DNA of 64,000 bases, from assembly GCA_025766275.1 (NCBI GenBank), contig JAFKAC010000014.1, forward strand, positions 1,178,001 to 1,242,000, given 5' to 3'. The position numbers and the translations under genes are program-made. Below, piece after piece: positions 11,446 to 24,224 of the stretch. A model generated the notes under the pieces. The model saw nothing but the letters and a program-made list of their open reading frames with translations. It did no database searches and was not told the DNA's origin. The DNA is from Lactarius indigo. Lineage: Eukaryota; Basidiomycota; Agaricomycetes; Russulales; Russulaceae. The first letter of the stretch is position 1, and every line of letters starts with the position of its first letter.

Positions 11446-14400
11446 TTAAAAATCTTGACCGTCCCCGGTCAAGTCTTCTTCGGCTTCCGTGGGGTCTTCT
11501 GCAGCGTCGTTGAGGACATCGAGGTCCTCGGAATCTAGCAAACGCGTGACCGAAATGGCTGAACGTGAGCGAGCGTGATAAGGAACAAGACGGAAGGCAG
11601 CAAAACGAAGTCTCGATACAGCGCCGTCTAGCTCAGCAAGTCGATAGGCTCCGTTGCGGGTTTTCTTCACCACCACCATGGGACCGAAATAACGAGGTTT
11701 CATTTTACGAGAATGAGTGGTCTCGACTACAGAGTTTTGGATCAGAACCAGGTCCCCGAGAGAGAACGAAGTGGGGGTGGTTCCTATCTTCTGGGCAGTA
11801 TGTCGCCCGAAACTATGAGCAGCCGAGACTCGACTCTTCACGATGTCGTCTCGAATACGAGCCAAGTCGTCCTCACGCATCTGGAGCTGACGCGATCGGA
11901 TAGCGATGAGTTCAGAAGTGGAGAGAGGGGTGGTGAGATTGGGAACGAGGAAAGTTGCCTGAGCGAGGTCGAAAGGAAGGATGGGCTCGATGCCATGAGC
12001 CATGAAGAAGGGGGAATGTCCAGTAGAGCGACGGGTGGTGACTCTGTCTGCCCAGAAAACGTAGGGCGCTACGCCTAGCCATTTTGAAGCTTCGCCTTCG
12101 CAAGCCTTGAGTAGGGAATCCCGAATGGTCCTGTGTTGTCGTTCGACGATGCCGTTTGCCCTGGAGTTGTAAGCCGAAATGCGAATGTGTCGAATGTTGA
12201 ACTTGTTAGCTAGCCAGTCCAACGCCGCAACATAAGCCGAGCCGTTGTCAGTGACGATCTCCTCCACAGCACCCCAGTGGCAGAGAATTTCTTCGAAAAT
12301 GAACTTGCCAATCGTATGACCAGTCTCTGTGCGAAGGGCGCGCCACTCGGGCCAGGCGGTGAGGGAACAGCGAGCTTGGACGAGATAAGTGCAGCCACCA
12401 GAAGCAGTCATATGCATTGTGTCGATGTAGGCTTTGCGAAAGAGAGGAGCGGGAATGGGGACGACAGGAGGGATGCGGACCTTGGTAGTTTGTCGGAGTT
12501 GGCACTGGTGACAGGTTTTGATGTACCATTTGATGTCGTGATCGAGGGAGGGCCACCAGAAACGATCGAGAAGAGTGCGCCTCGTGGAGTACACACCTTT
12601 ATGGCCGAGGTTGTCGTGAACGTCGCGAATGATGTGGTAGCGCTGGGAATAAGGGATGATCAGCTGGTCTCGGCCAGAGGGATTGCATCGCCAGAGTCGC
12701 CCGTCTAGCAATGAGTAGCGCTTTGTCTTCTTGAGGAGTTTCTGCCAAGCGTCGTCATCGTTGTTGAATCCGGGAGGGATCTTGAGGGTCTCCAGATAGG
12801 ATCGGATGTTGTCTAACTCGACGTCTGCATCGAGAAATTTGCGTGTGGAGGGAAAATTGATGGAAGGGTCGGTAATCTTGTCTTCTTCTGAGTGGAACGA
12901 GAGAACCGAGTTCGTAACCTTGTTGATGCAGGGCTGCGAGAGAGTTATTAGCGTAGAGGTTGCCCAGATACCGAGTCCAAGCGTGTTGTCGATCCATTCT
13001 TCGGGATCGTCTTCATCGTCATCCTCCCCCTCCACAGGTTCGCGTCTTGAGAGTCCGTCGGGGCCTTGATGCTTTTCAGCGGGAACATGAACGAGTTTGA
13101 AGTCAAAGAGAAGGATGGCGGCAATCCAACGATTGATGACGGTGTTGGGCTGGATGTCGGGGTTGTTGAGCATGCTGCGAACGAAAACTGCATCCATCTC
13201 GACAATGAGATTGAGGACGCCGACGAGGTGAAGTCGAAGGGCGCGAAGAGCCCGGAAAAGTCCGTAGAGTTCGATCTTCGGCTGGGAATAGTTAGATTCG
13301 CGCTCGTTCCAAGAAATTGAACCGAAGCGAGAAGGACGACGTTTGCCATCAGCGCACTCCTGAGACAAGATCCAGCCGACTCCGCGCCAAGATGAGTCCA
13401 CAGCTAAGAAGACAGGACGATCAGTAGTGTAGTCGATGGAGATAAGAGCTGGGGAATTGACGATCGCATCCTTGAGGTGTTGCATGGCTTCTTCGTGCTG
13501 TTCTTCCCAGATGAAAGTTTCCCCTTTGCGCGTGAGGTTAACGAGGGGGCGAGCGATTGCCGAATAGTTGCGAATCCAGATTCGCATGTAGCCAGCTAGG
13601 CCGAGGAAAGCCCGAACGTCTGTGATGTTCTTGCACGTGGGCCAGTCCCGGATCTTCGCGATTTTGGAGTCGTCGGGCACGCGTCCGTCATAATTGCACT
13701 TGTGCCCGAGAATAACGACTTCAGGCACAGCGACGAAGAGCTTCTTGGCCGAAACAGTGGCGCCAGCACAGCCGAGACGATGGAGGATGCGATGAACGTC
13801 GTTGAGATGCTGCCAGATAAATTTGCGAATGCCGGGGTTTTCGGGAATGACTTCAAAGCCGCCGTCTTCCATTTCAAAGCGCGAGGCTGGGCCCTTGATG
13901 CTACAGTCGTCGACAAAGGGCCAAGCAACGTGGGGGATCTCCGCTTCCAAGATAAAGGTGACATCTTCATGGAAAATAGCGACAGCATTAGTCCAGCCCT
14001 GAGGTAAACATGTGAGACGAAGAGCGCCGATTGGAGACTGGATGGTGGTCAGATCACGAGAAGCGACATCAAGAGTCCGGTGATCGTAGCCGACGAACAG
14101 GTCTAGCATGCTATAGCACGCGCGGCCAGCCATTGCTTCAATAAGTTGGTCTGCTAGAGGCGGGACCCCAGAATTACGAACAGTGACAGCGTTTAAGGGC
14201 TGGAGATCGTGTACAAGGCGTAGTGAGCCATTCTTCTTCTTCACGCAGAACCAACGAGACCGGTAAGAAGCATCTGAATGTTCGTAAACTCCGGCTGCGA
14301 ACTTCTCTCGGAAAATTTGAATAACTTGATCGAGGATGCCGGTGGGAATGGGGATATTTTTCTGGACCCAGGGAACGTGTTCGATCACAGGGATTTTGAT

Positions 14401-17400
14401 GGGTGAAACGTAGTCGTCGCGGAACCGACCTTTCTCGGCCTCGGTCCAAGCTAGTCCGAGCTCATTGACGCGAAGAATGTGGTGCAGCAACTTCAATTCT
14501 TCGGGCAGAAGAAAACCGTAGCGATTGAGGTCCAAGTCGTCGAGACGTTCCTGAGTGAGCCGAGTACCAGGCATAAAATCGGGAGGATGAGTTGGAAGCG
14601 CGGGAAGTGAAAGGAGAGGGTCGACAGGGATGCGGCGAATGATACGGTAGTCCTCAGGAAGTGAAGCGGGAACAGGCCGTACCTTCTTGGCGACTCGTTT
14701 GTAGGCTAAGACAGGTTCCGAGGTCGTCTGAGACAAGAAATTGAACGCTGAATTATGATATGAGCGAAGCCCGTCGAAATGAGGAGGAGCAGGGCATGAG
14801 TCAAGGGAGAGGGCTCGAACAAAGCCAACCTGAGCCTTACGAGCGCGAGATGGGATAGAGACTGAGCGAGCAGGATCGGCGGGATCGCGGACAGACACAT
14901 CGACGCGTCCATCGGGATGGTCTTCGAGTTGGCAGAGCAAAAGGTGGTGGAATGGTCGTCCGAGGAGAAGACGGAATGGGGCATGATCTACGACGTGAGC
15001 GTGAACCTCGAAAGAGACGTCGCCGACTTGCATTGACAGATTCTCGGCGCATCCTAAGGTCTTACTGACCAATCCGTTGGCACCTTCCATCTCAAGCCGA
15101 TGGTCGTGATTGATGTATGCGCCGGCTTCTTGGGCTAAGTCCTTTCGGATAACGACTATTTGAGAGCCTTGATCTAGTACACCAGCTTCAGAGACAATGC
15201 CGTTGATCAAGAGGTCGATTTCGCGCAGAGGAAGTGAGTATTCGGCGGTACGAGGGGTGGAGAGTTCGAAGACTGTGGAAGGAGGAGTGGTTGAGGAAGA
15301 TGTGGGTTCTTCGAAGCTGGCAGCATCGACCCTACGAGTTCGAAGACGCTCAATGAGTTCTTTGCGAATGGTTGGGCTGGCTGCGAGAATGTGAGCAGGT
15401 GTGACGAGGGATAGTTTGCCGTCGAGGAGCCATTGGTACAGCTCAGTAGTCAGTCGCTGATCTTCTGCGTTGGACTGGTAACGATACTGTGGTGCAGCGC
15501 GAGGAGCCGTGGATGAGGAAGGAGGGGAAGTGGTAACTGGCGCGGAAGCGGGCATGTTATTGGAAGAAGGATGGAGCGTGTCGGAGGATGAGGGAATGGG
15601 TGCGCTTGCAGGGGTTTTGCTAGCAGAGGTCTTGCTCGGAGGTGCTTTGCTCGAGGAAGCGGCAGTTGGGGTGGTGGACTCACTTGTCTGAGCGAGCTCC
15701 GGGAGCTGCGACGCCTTCGCGTCTCGTTTCTTCTTCTGAGTTGCATAGGTCTCAAATAAATCGTGCGCGTCCTCTCCTACTTCGATACTGCCGCTCTCAG
15801 GCTCGTCAGCAGTTGGGACTTCGACAATGTGAGCTTGCTGGACTGCGTGACCGTAAGTTCCTTCCGGTACAATCTCGAAACTGTTAGCAGCGTGAGGTGG
15901 AGGGTCGTGAATGAATGGGGAGGGATCAGCAGTGTCCGCCATATTTCCGGCCATCCAAGTGTTGATCTTCGTCTGCAAGTTGGCTCCGGGGACGTTGTTA
16001 GGGATCGGCTGGCCGTTGGGTAGGTGGATGCGATCGTTGATGACAACGGCTCGTCCCAAGCGGACATATTCTTGCGCGATTGGACATTCCCGAATACGGT
16101 GGTTAGTCTGCGAGCAAAAGGCGCAACTCATAGCGCGTGAACGAAAGAATGAGGAATCAGAAGATACAGTAGGAGGGGGAGCAGGAACCGAGCGTTCAGT
16201 CCAAGGTTGACGAGATGAGGAAGTTGGAGTGGAGGGGGTTTGGAAGGCGAATGATGGCTGCATCATCTCGGGCTTCGGGACGTTCTTTGCGACGTCGGGA
16301 TAGCGATGAGCAAGTCGAGCGTAGAGGACAGCGTAGCTTCGTTCTCGCATGGAAAGGCCATGCATCTTGTTCATGAGATCTTCTAGCTCATGGTCTTCTT
16401 CTTCCCGAGTGGGCTCTTTGAAGCGAACAGTTTTAGTCTCAATGGAGGGTCTAGGAGCACGAGGTGAGTCTGGAGCGCGGGAGTAAGAAGGTTCAGGAGC
16501 CTGCATGTGGGGCGGGTCGGGAGCGCGTGCATAGGGAAGTTCACGAGTATAGGGAAGATCGGGAGGACGTGTATAAGGAAGTTCACGAGCATAGGGAAGA
16601 TCGGGAGGACGTGCATAAGGAAGTTCACGAGCATAGGGAAGATCAGGAGCGCGAGCATAGTGAGAGTCAGGGGCTCGTGTGAGAGGCAAGTTGTTAGGCA
16701 CTCGTCCCATGTCCCAATCTGGACGAGCGTATTCTGGGCGAGTGTAATCTGGTCGAGTATACACGTCTCTAGGATCAGGGAAAGGTCCATAGTGCTTCCT
16801 ACGTCCATCAGGATCTAGTGCTCGGGGGTCCCTATCCGATGGACCAAAACTTCGACCAAGGGATCTTTCGAGCTGTTGCCATCGCTCTTGTAGTTGCATG
16901 GGAAAGAAGGGGGTACTAGAAAAAGTGATGCGAGCGAGTTTGAATACTTCGCTGAAGCCATATGGGTGCCCATCTGGTTGGTCGGGAAACTTGGCTAAGA
17001 GCCTAGGGGCTAGTTTTTCACGGTCGTCAGGATGGAATCCGTACCAGAACGCATAATCACGTTCTTCAGTTGTGATCCGATTAGCCCCTACTAGGGGCTC
17101 GCTGACTACCAGGAAGCGCCTGTAATATTCTATGACGTCTTCTTCATCGCGCATGCGGGTCTGACTGTTGTGATGGGCAAAGTCATAGAGCTTCTGCTTT
17201 GAGTGCCTAGATTGTGCTGAAGCCCCGTCGTAGATTTCTACAAGCGATTGACGGAAGAGTGCCCAGTCACGTGCAGGATAGCCCTCAAGTAACCTCCATA
17301 GTTCACGAAGTTTGGGTGGGATGTAGCGAAGAATGGTCTCTGCTTTTTGCTGGGGTGTAAGGGCATAGGTAGTAGCTAGTTCCTCGAATTCTCAAAGAAA

Positions 17401-18411
17401 CTCGTCAAATGGGTCTCCAACGTGTCCCGAAAAGAACGGTGCTCGGTGGTCACGAGCAGATGGCATAGCAGCAGGACCGGTAGGTGGATTGGCAGCCATA
17501 ATGACAGGTGCTGGTGGTGCGAGCGGTGCCAGTTGTACAAGAGGTGCGACAGGAGGTGCGAGTGGTGCTGGTGGATTTGCTGGTTGTGCGGGTGGCACGA
17601 TTGGTAGTGCGGGAGGCGCAGGAGGTGGTGGTACGTTTAATGATGTGGATGGTGCAGGAGGTGCGAGAGTTTGGGAGGTGGACGCAATGGTTGTATCGGG
17701 TGGCTGCGGAGTAGCGAGTTGAGTTGGTACAAGGGACGAGAACGAAGTGGATGGGACTGTGGAGGCCGAAGACGCTAGGGAGGATGAGGCAGGGTTTGGA
17801 CTGGTTTGAGATTGAGGAGGATCGGGACGAGATGACAAGAATTGCGAGGCTCTGAAGTTTACAGGGACAATGACAGACGAAGATCGAGGCGCGAGAATAA
17901 CAGTTGAGGAAGCCGAAGATGAAGATGAGTCGGAAGAGATACTAGATGAGGATGGTTCGAGAGGCGCGCGAGACAAGGAAAACAGGGACGGGGTTCTAGT
18001 TACAGGAATGGGGATCAAAGAGGGGGAAGCAAAACGTTTAGATACAAGAGTTGAGACTGGAGCCGAAGTATCGGAAGGGGAATCCGAAGGGGAAAAAGAA
18101 CCGGGAATCGGGTGGCGAACGGTTTTCGGGAGGACAAGAGAGAGGCGTGGTGTGGAAGTGGTGTTGGAGGAGATGTTTTCTATGGGATCGGGAAGCGTCG
18201 AGGAGCTGGGGAAGGGTTCGCGTTCACGAATTGATGGATCGAGTGGGGAGTTGGAAGGAGTTGGTGGGTCGGATGAGGGGATGTTCTTGAGAAACTTCCC
18301 GGTTAACGGATCTCTGGCTGGGAGTTTGGACTGCTTGGGCATATGGGTGGTCACCAAAGGCGACCGCGGAGTGGAAGTAGTTGAATGAGAGTGAGGAGGG
18401 GAACAAACCAC
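11446..18411 (-). CDS. Gag-Pol polyprotein of the Ty3/gypsy element, one in-frame TGA
   Basis: One continuous reading frame from ATG 18411 to 11446, interrupted only by TGA at 17394-17392; both sides are in the same frame. The first part (339 codons) is Pro/Ser/Thr-rich. After the TGA comes capsid-like sequence, a short repeat of about 11 residues (YAR-PDLP / YARELP type, 16500-16680), and a CX2CX4HX4C zinc knuckle (CAFCSQTNHRIREC, near 16120). The retropepsin site is LDQGSQIVVI near 15170. The reverse transcriptase has FVDDC near 13905 and LPQGW just before it. RNase H has LAVDSSWRG. The integrase has an H-H-C-C finger (12530-12600), VTDNGS near 12245 and NGIVERQHR. The C-terminus has a GPY/F-like module (RYFGPMVVV) and no chromodomain that I can recognise. 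The TGA is either read through or a recent disabling mutation. Confidence 0.93.
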
Positions 18412-18419
18412 TTAACTCT

Positions 18420-18437
18420 GCCTCACTGGGGCAGCCA
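18420..18437 (-). other. Putative primer-binding site
   Basis: Two bases inside the 5' LTR, the minus strand reads TGGCTGCCCCAGTGAGG. The leading TGG would pair with a tRNA CCA end. I cannot name the tRNA from sequence alone. Confidence 0.5.
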
Positions 18438-18439
18438 GG

Positions 18440-19628
18440 TGAACGTGCTCGAAAGCGCGTGCGTGAGTAATCGTGGGCAGAGAGTGGAGAAAGGGGAGGG
18501 GAGTTAAAAGGGAAAGCAGCCCGGGATGACGATCAGATAAGGGAATAGTACAAGAGAGTTGACTCGAGATGTTGACAAGAGAGATGATTGTCGGAACCGA
18601 GCAAAAGAACGCTTCGCGAAGATCGTTAGATCAATCGTGAAGGAAACTTATCTAGAGAAGAACAAAGGGGTTAGCGGTACGGAGTTGAGAAGACGAGATG
18701 AGAGTCGATCTTGAAGCGGACGAGGAGTACGACTCGAGCGATTGAGAAAAGTAATTCGAGTGCCTTCGACTTTTAAGGCCTGACCCGAAAGACAACTGAA
18801 TCACACGAAATATGAAGGGGAAAAGACCGGGGGGAGATCAACTGCCACATTCTGAACGCGAACCCGAGGCTTTTATACATGCGGTCAGTACCTAAAGCCA
18901 GACAAAGTAAATCGCGACTAAGTCGAAAGGTGTGAGGAAGGAAGTGTAAAAGTGGGGAAAGGTAAACTGAAAGTCGTAGGTGGAGAAGGAATCAACAGGT
19001 GGAAACACGAGGCGAGCGCGGGAAAAGGGTACGAGTCATCGTGAGAGTAGGAGAGTCGGGGAACAAGGGAGCGTGGCCGAACGACAGCGCCGGACGTATC
19101 AACGACGCGCACTATGAGTACAAAGAAAAATGTCAGAAAAAGAAGGGTAAATTTAAACGATATTGGGCGCGCCTGTGCCCGAGACAGAGAGCGCGAACTA
19201 GAACAGTTTGACGAAGAGTCGTGGCTTGAGAGGCGATGGCGCGAAGTCGATCGGCCGAGGGTGAAGACATGAAGGAGGCGATGAAGACGTCGGGGAAAGC
19301 AAAGGAATGGTGAGTGGTGGAAGCATGGTAGACTTGAGGCCGTTGGCGTCGCAGTTGGGAGGCTTGAAGGCGACGTTAGCCCAGTACGGGCAATCGGGTG
19401 GCGTCCGACGATGACGGAAGAGACGGGGAAGATGGCGAGGCAAGGAACGACAGATTTGACGACGAGATGAAGGAGGAAGGGTGAAAGACAAGGCGAGGCG
19501 AAGTGAGCGAGGACAGGTTGATGAGTTGGTGGTGATGGACGAGATAAGCGTGACGGGTGACAATTGCGGAGTGGCTGAGATACTCGGAAGCAGCCAGTTT
19601 CGGGCCCAAGGGCCGTGCTGCCGTTACA
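18440..19628 (-). repeat. 5' LTR of the gypsy element
   Basis: The 1,189-bp LTR upstream of Gag on the minus strand, differing from the 3' LTR at three positions seen by eye. It should hold the element promoter. Confidence 0.95.
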
Positions 19629-19632
19629 GCGG

Positions 19633-20667
19633 CACTATGTGGGGTTAGTGTCTCGTGGCAAGGTCAAGGGCAAGGTGCACAAAAATTGGATGCAAAGAGA
19701 ATATACCAACCTACCAGATAAAGGATGTGCTTTTTCAATGAAGTGGCCGCAGTCAGAATGTATCTGTGGTGAGGGTGTGAGAGGACGTTGCGGATACCGG
19801 TGCGGATGTCACTTCGCGACCGCCTAAGTTAGCACAAGACGTTGTGCCCGGCAAAGGCCGCAAGGAACCCGATTCAGATCAGACACGGGTCAGTGTGCTG
19901 TGGCTAAAGGGGGGAGGGGAGGTTCGCCGCGGCCAAGACCGTGTGGGTATTATTCAGTGAGCATTACCCGTGGAAATGCATCATCAGTGACTAGTTTGGG
20001 AGACGAGGCGAGGCGGGGACAGGGGCAGAGAGGAACACGCACCAATTTGATGACGCGAGCCCAGTGCGCCAATTCTACATGAGCAGGACGAAATCGTTCC
20101 CATCATTCCTGGTGAGAGCGAGACTATTCGCCGCTTGGTTGCCCTGACTTGGAATCTCGCAGAGACTTGCCGATCGGCTTTCGGGCCGTGTCCCGGAAGT
20201 AGTAATTTATCAACTACGCTGGCAAAACGCCGCCAATTGGCAAGAGGCATATTCGCGACTCACCGTCGGTGGTACGAGTCATCACAGCATCCCACACATT
20301 GATGGGGCCAAATCTCGAGCGCCTGGTGCTGCGCGAAGGGCAACTGGAACTGAAGAGGAGCAGCTGGACAGGCCGAAACACAAGAACGCCGTCACTGGCA
20401 CGGTGCGGACTTGCTCGCCCTTTGGCAGCATGCACCCTTACGTGGTTTATCGGAAGTTACCCAATGCGAATTTCACGTGGATGATGCATGATGATCGATC
20501 AACAAACTGACAACTCAATGGTCAGTTACTCTGACGACAACGATGACGATTCCAGACTGCAGCCACGACACGACTCCGACTCGGCGATTCTTCATATGAG
20601 AATGAGTGACGGTGGCGCAGGCCAGGAATCCAAATGCGCCCCTCATTGAACTCTCCGTGTCACCACC
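19633..20667. other. Intergenic DNA between the gypsy element and F-box gene 1
   Basis: No supported gene; only short open frames. The final part upstream of 20668 should contain the promoter of the F-box gene, but no clear element is visible. Confidence 0.35.
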
Positions 20668-22611
20668 ATGTCGACCATTCTATCGCTCCCAGAAGAGCTC
20701 ATTATTGAAATTATGGTAAAGGGTGATCACAACATGCTCTTGACCTGTCAAAGAGTGCGTGATTAGCGCCTCTCAACCAACTCTCTTATCTCATTCCGAT
20801 TCACACAGGTTTGCCGTACTCTCAATGCCATAATCAAGGATTCTGTTCCCTTGCAGTACATCATCTCGCTGGCAGAATGTGGCATGCGGGATGGCCTGTC
20901 GGGCATCGTCTACGAGAGAACCTCCGAACGACTGCAACGACTGCGCGAGCACGAGGCGGCTTGGCGAGAGGTCGCGTGGTCAGACGGCAGCACCATATCT
21001 CACCAGGCTGCCCGCGATCTCCCCACCACCAGCTCCGGCGGAGTGCTCGCCTTTCTGAAGCAGTCCGATGGCGACTCGGGCGACCCCGAATACGGCGACC
21101 GGCTCTTTCTTCTACGTGTCCCGTCGAGGCTGAGAGGAATACCCGGTGAGAGCTGGGAATTGAACGGCCTCGGCGAGATGTCCAATGTCTGCATTGACTC
21201 GGCCCAGGACCTCCTTCTGTTCCAGAGGTACGTATAGATGCCCGCGTGTCTAGTCATGCGACCACAAACTCTCACGCAGATCTAACAACTTTCACGTGCG
21301 AACGTTATCGTCTGGAAAAGTCCACCCATCGGTTCTTCATTCTGGTTCATTTGATCTGGGAATAGCTTCTTCAGATTTACTGACGGAAATACCGGTCATC
21401 TGCTGCGACCACGTGGCAGCCATTGTACACGAGCATTCCCTTTCACACGCTCCTGTGACCATTAAAGGAACAGTCGTCGTCTGGAATTGGAAGACAGGAA
21501 ATCAGGTGGCGATTATCGTACGCTCCCCCCCATTTGGCCCTTTCCCCGTCTTGACTATCTTTTTTTAGCGACCGCTGTTTGCGCGCATCGGACGCGATAT
21601 TACCTTCCTTGATGAGACGCATATTCTCATTCCGGCTTCGGCAGTCGACTCTGCGCTCAAGCCCGGGCAGAATTATGAGCTCATGCTCCTCGTATATGAC
21701 TTTGATCCCTCTGTGACCCTCTTCATAAACCAAGTCGCGACGATCCCGTACTGTTTCCGTATTTCTCTTCCCGTGCGCACCGGCATCACCACCTTCCGCC
21801 AAGCGCGCATCAACGCCAACACGGCCTCCTTCTCCTCGCCAACGGCGTCTTCCTCTTCCCCATCTGGGTACTTCCATGCAGACCCAAAGGATCGCATCAT
21901 CGCTCTGGAGGTGACGGACAACAACTGGATGCAGGGCATGGAGGAGACGGCCGAGCTATACACGCCCGCGCGCACTTTCCTCGCCTACATCGCCACACAT
22001 CCCCCCGTCACCGCGTCCGCATCCGTCTCTACGTCCATCTCAGGCCAAAAACCGCTCGACGTACCGTGGGAGGCGTGGGGGCCACACGGCGCGCATCTCG
22101 TGCGCGCCGCAGACCAACCATACATCGTGCGTCGGCCACGCGTGTGCGGTATGCGTGTGCTCGGTGCGTCGTTGTGCGACCGCTCCGTCATCGTGGCGGA
22201 CTACCATCCTGGGCGCATCGCGCGCAGTGTAGGTCTCGGCGGCAGCGGAGGGACTGGCATGCGTGCGCGTGCTTTGAGCACGTTCTCCGAGATCTTACTG
22301 GGCACGCGTGGTGTTCTGGGCGCCCGCCCGCCATCGATGTGCATTACGAAGGAGGTTCCCTTACTTTGTGAGCTGCAAGAGACGTCAGAGAGCCCGTGGA
22401 TAATGTTGTGCGAGGACGCGTTGGTAGCCTTTGAGGTGAGTAGGGAGAAGGAGTTTGATTCCTCCCCCCCCCTTTGCACACCCCGTGCTCGTCTGTTGTC
22501 GGACTTTACTGACCGGCGGAGCGGGTACTGTCGTTGGTGCTTGCTATTTTCATTGCGCAGTATGCTCCAGACGGGTTTGAGGTCAGCAGGGTTGTTGCAT
22601 ACACATTCTAA
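20668..22611 (+). CDS. F-box protein, copy 1
   Basis: Predicted 553-residue F-box protein, presumably a substrate receptor of an SCF ubiquitin ligase. Exons: 20668-20754, 20809-21227, 21280-21517, 21569-22435, 22561-22611. The F-box spans the first intron: SLPEELIIEIM at residues 6-16, then TCQR joined to VCRTLNAII. Next comes a block shared with the two other F-box genes here: LAECGMRDG, EHEAAWREVAW, CIDSAQDLLLF. A conserved VVWNWKTG follows near the end of exon 3. The rest (ITFLDETHILIP, FHADPKDRIIALEV, LCEDALVAFE) suggests a beta-propeller-like C-terminal half, which is inference. The last exon encodes YAPDGFEVSRVVAYTF. Introns are 51-125 bp. The start codon follows CACC and places the F-box at the N-terminus. 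Confidence 0.85.
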
Positions 22612-23218
22612 TTTTGACGGGATTTGCATGAGGTACGGGCGCCCACGTGAATTAGTCGTTGGGGCTAGCTGACAACTCATCTAGTGTACTGTTTGGAGCG
22701 CTGAGTTGCGCACCAAAATCGACGGATCGAGTGTATGGATACAGTTTCATGTTTCAAGTATTATGAACACCCTAGCATTCCGCGATACCCGGGAGCATCA
22801 CCACACGGCTATCCTCTGGCTTTTACGCACCAGAGTCATTAGATGTAATTTACTGTGGAGCTTGGAATCAAATGCAGCGTTTGTCAGTCCTCTTGGTATC
22901 GCGTCTTGTGCGGCGTCTGGGTTAAAGTACAGGACAAATGCGATGCGCTGATTGGATATACTGAATCGAGGTGGGACCGCGTGTCACGTGTTGCCAGGTT
23001 CGGTTATGCAACACGCGGCGGGGTCGATCCGGGTCCCAGATCTGTCTAAAGTCGAAGTAGGAAGCTGCAGGTCACAGGAGTGCAGAGAAAGGGGAAGACA
23101 GAGTACGCGTACGCTTATCACTCCCGGTCGACATTCGGATCTCCTCCACACCGGCGGCGTAAGCTTACTCGGAGCGTCAAGGGGCAGCGACTAAATTACG
23201 TTGAACGACCGGTGGCTA
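22612..23218. other. Spacer downstream of F-box gene 1
   Basis: No gene recognised; short open frames only. A MITE follows at 23221. Confidence 0.35.
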
Positions 23219-23859
23219 TACAGTCGACTCCCTCTTATCCGATACCTCTCCGTCATGGCCAAAAGCTATCGGTTATGAGGGAGTATCGGGTCATAGGAAA
23301 GGCGCCTATTTGGCTGTATTTGATATACGACATACCACCTCCGAGTCCCTTGTCTACCAAGGTATTTCCAGCCCCCTTGTCTAACCACATCTCATCGTCT
23401 TCGGAAATTGGTTGTTTATTCTTGAGACGAGTGGTGAGATGACCCTTTTTAGTAGTGATATGTCTCTTCAGTGAGGCGAGGCCCTTTTTCAGGACCTCAA
23501 GAGGCACAGAAGTCATAGAGCGAGGCGGGCACAGGAGGTTCAGTATCAGTATTCACGAGTCCAACTAAATTTTTTTTTTTTTTCTAATTTAATACACTAT
23601 ACTGCATCGGAATTAGCTTGGACAAAGTGGTAGTGCAATCCCCAAACCCGATAGTTTGACGTTCAAAACTTGGTTCAACATTCAACCACTGGCCAAGTAT
23701 CGGTTACCGATGTGTGATCCCTCCCAAATCTGGTATCGGATATCGGGTACTGCGTATCTATCGGTTATCCCTGCAAACCAACCTCGTTTTGACAAAAAGC
23801 TATCGGGTATGAGGGAGTATCGGTGAATAGGAGTACCGGATAAGAGGGAGTCGACTGTA
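23219..23859. mobile_element. TA-flanked MITE of Tc1/mariner-pogo type
   Basis: A 637-bp element (23221-23857) bounded by inverted repeats. The left end, CAGTCGACTCCCTCTTATCC, is mirrored exactly at 23837-23857 for 21 bases, with partial match beyond. TA occurs on both sides (23219-23220, 23858-23859), as expected for Tc1/mariner/pogo insertions. A related ~30-bp block with GCTATCGG and ATGAGGGAGTATCGG appears near both ends (about 23262-23291 and 23794-23823) in direct orientation. Inside, a minus-strand open frame (about 23253-23516) includes ISEDDEMWLDKGAGN. That resembles the acidic tail of Tigger/pogo-type transposases, so it may be a leftover of the parent element; this last point is weak. 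Confidence 0.75.
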
Positions 23860-24224
23860 TCAATTATCCTCGCTGACTCACAGACTCGCTCGTTTGCCCA
23901 CACATGACGTTCTGAAATTCTAAACATGGCAACAGATACGAATCTAAAAAAAAAAAAAGGCCAAGAAAAACCAATACAAAAAAGAAAAAGGAAGCGTCGC
24001 GGGGAACCTCGGCGCAAAAAGCAAAGTCCTTGACTGTCAAATTGGTGCTGCATGGCGTCGCGGTCCGCTCGGTCACGATTGGGCCCGACCGAGCTTGGCC
24101 AAATTGAAATAGCCCTTAGTTCGGACGGAAGGGCAGCGGGGAACAGTGAGGGCGCTCGCTTCGAGGGGGAGGGACCTGTCGTCTTTCTCCTTCAAAGACT
24201 GCGAATTGGGAGGGCCCGACGTGA
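23860..24224. other. Spacer upstream of F-box gene 2
   Basis: Contains an A-rich run (about 23946-23958) and no gene. It should include the promoter of the F-box gene that begins at 24225. Confidence 0.35.

Larger units (their letters stand above)
10241..19632 (-). mobile_element. Complete Ty3/gypsy LTR retrotransposon
   Basis: A full-length element inserted in minus orientation: two 1,189-bp LTRs (10245-11433 and 18440-19628) flank Gag-Pol. The LTRs differ by eye at only three sites (10278/18473, 10409/18604, 10421/18616), so the insertion is recent. The outer ends are TG...CA, and GCGG occurs on both sides (10241-10244 and 19629-19632). A 5-bp reading, AGCGG, is equally possible if the LTR is one base shorter. 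On the minus strand a purine run GGGAGG directly precedes the 3' LTR, and a primer-binding-like TGGCTGCC sequence lies two bases after the 5' LTR. The domain order protease, RT, RNase H, integrase is that of the Ty3/gypsy group. The span includes the target-site duplications. Confidence 0.95.

Noticed and set aside
11565..16818. Many plus-strand open frames opposite Gag-Pol
   Set aside because: They are antisense shadows of the long polyprotein frame; the minus strand has all retroviral motifs.
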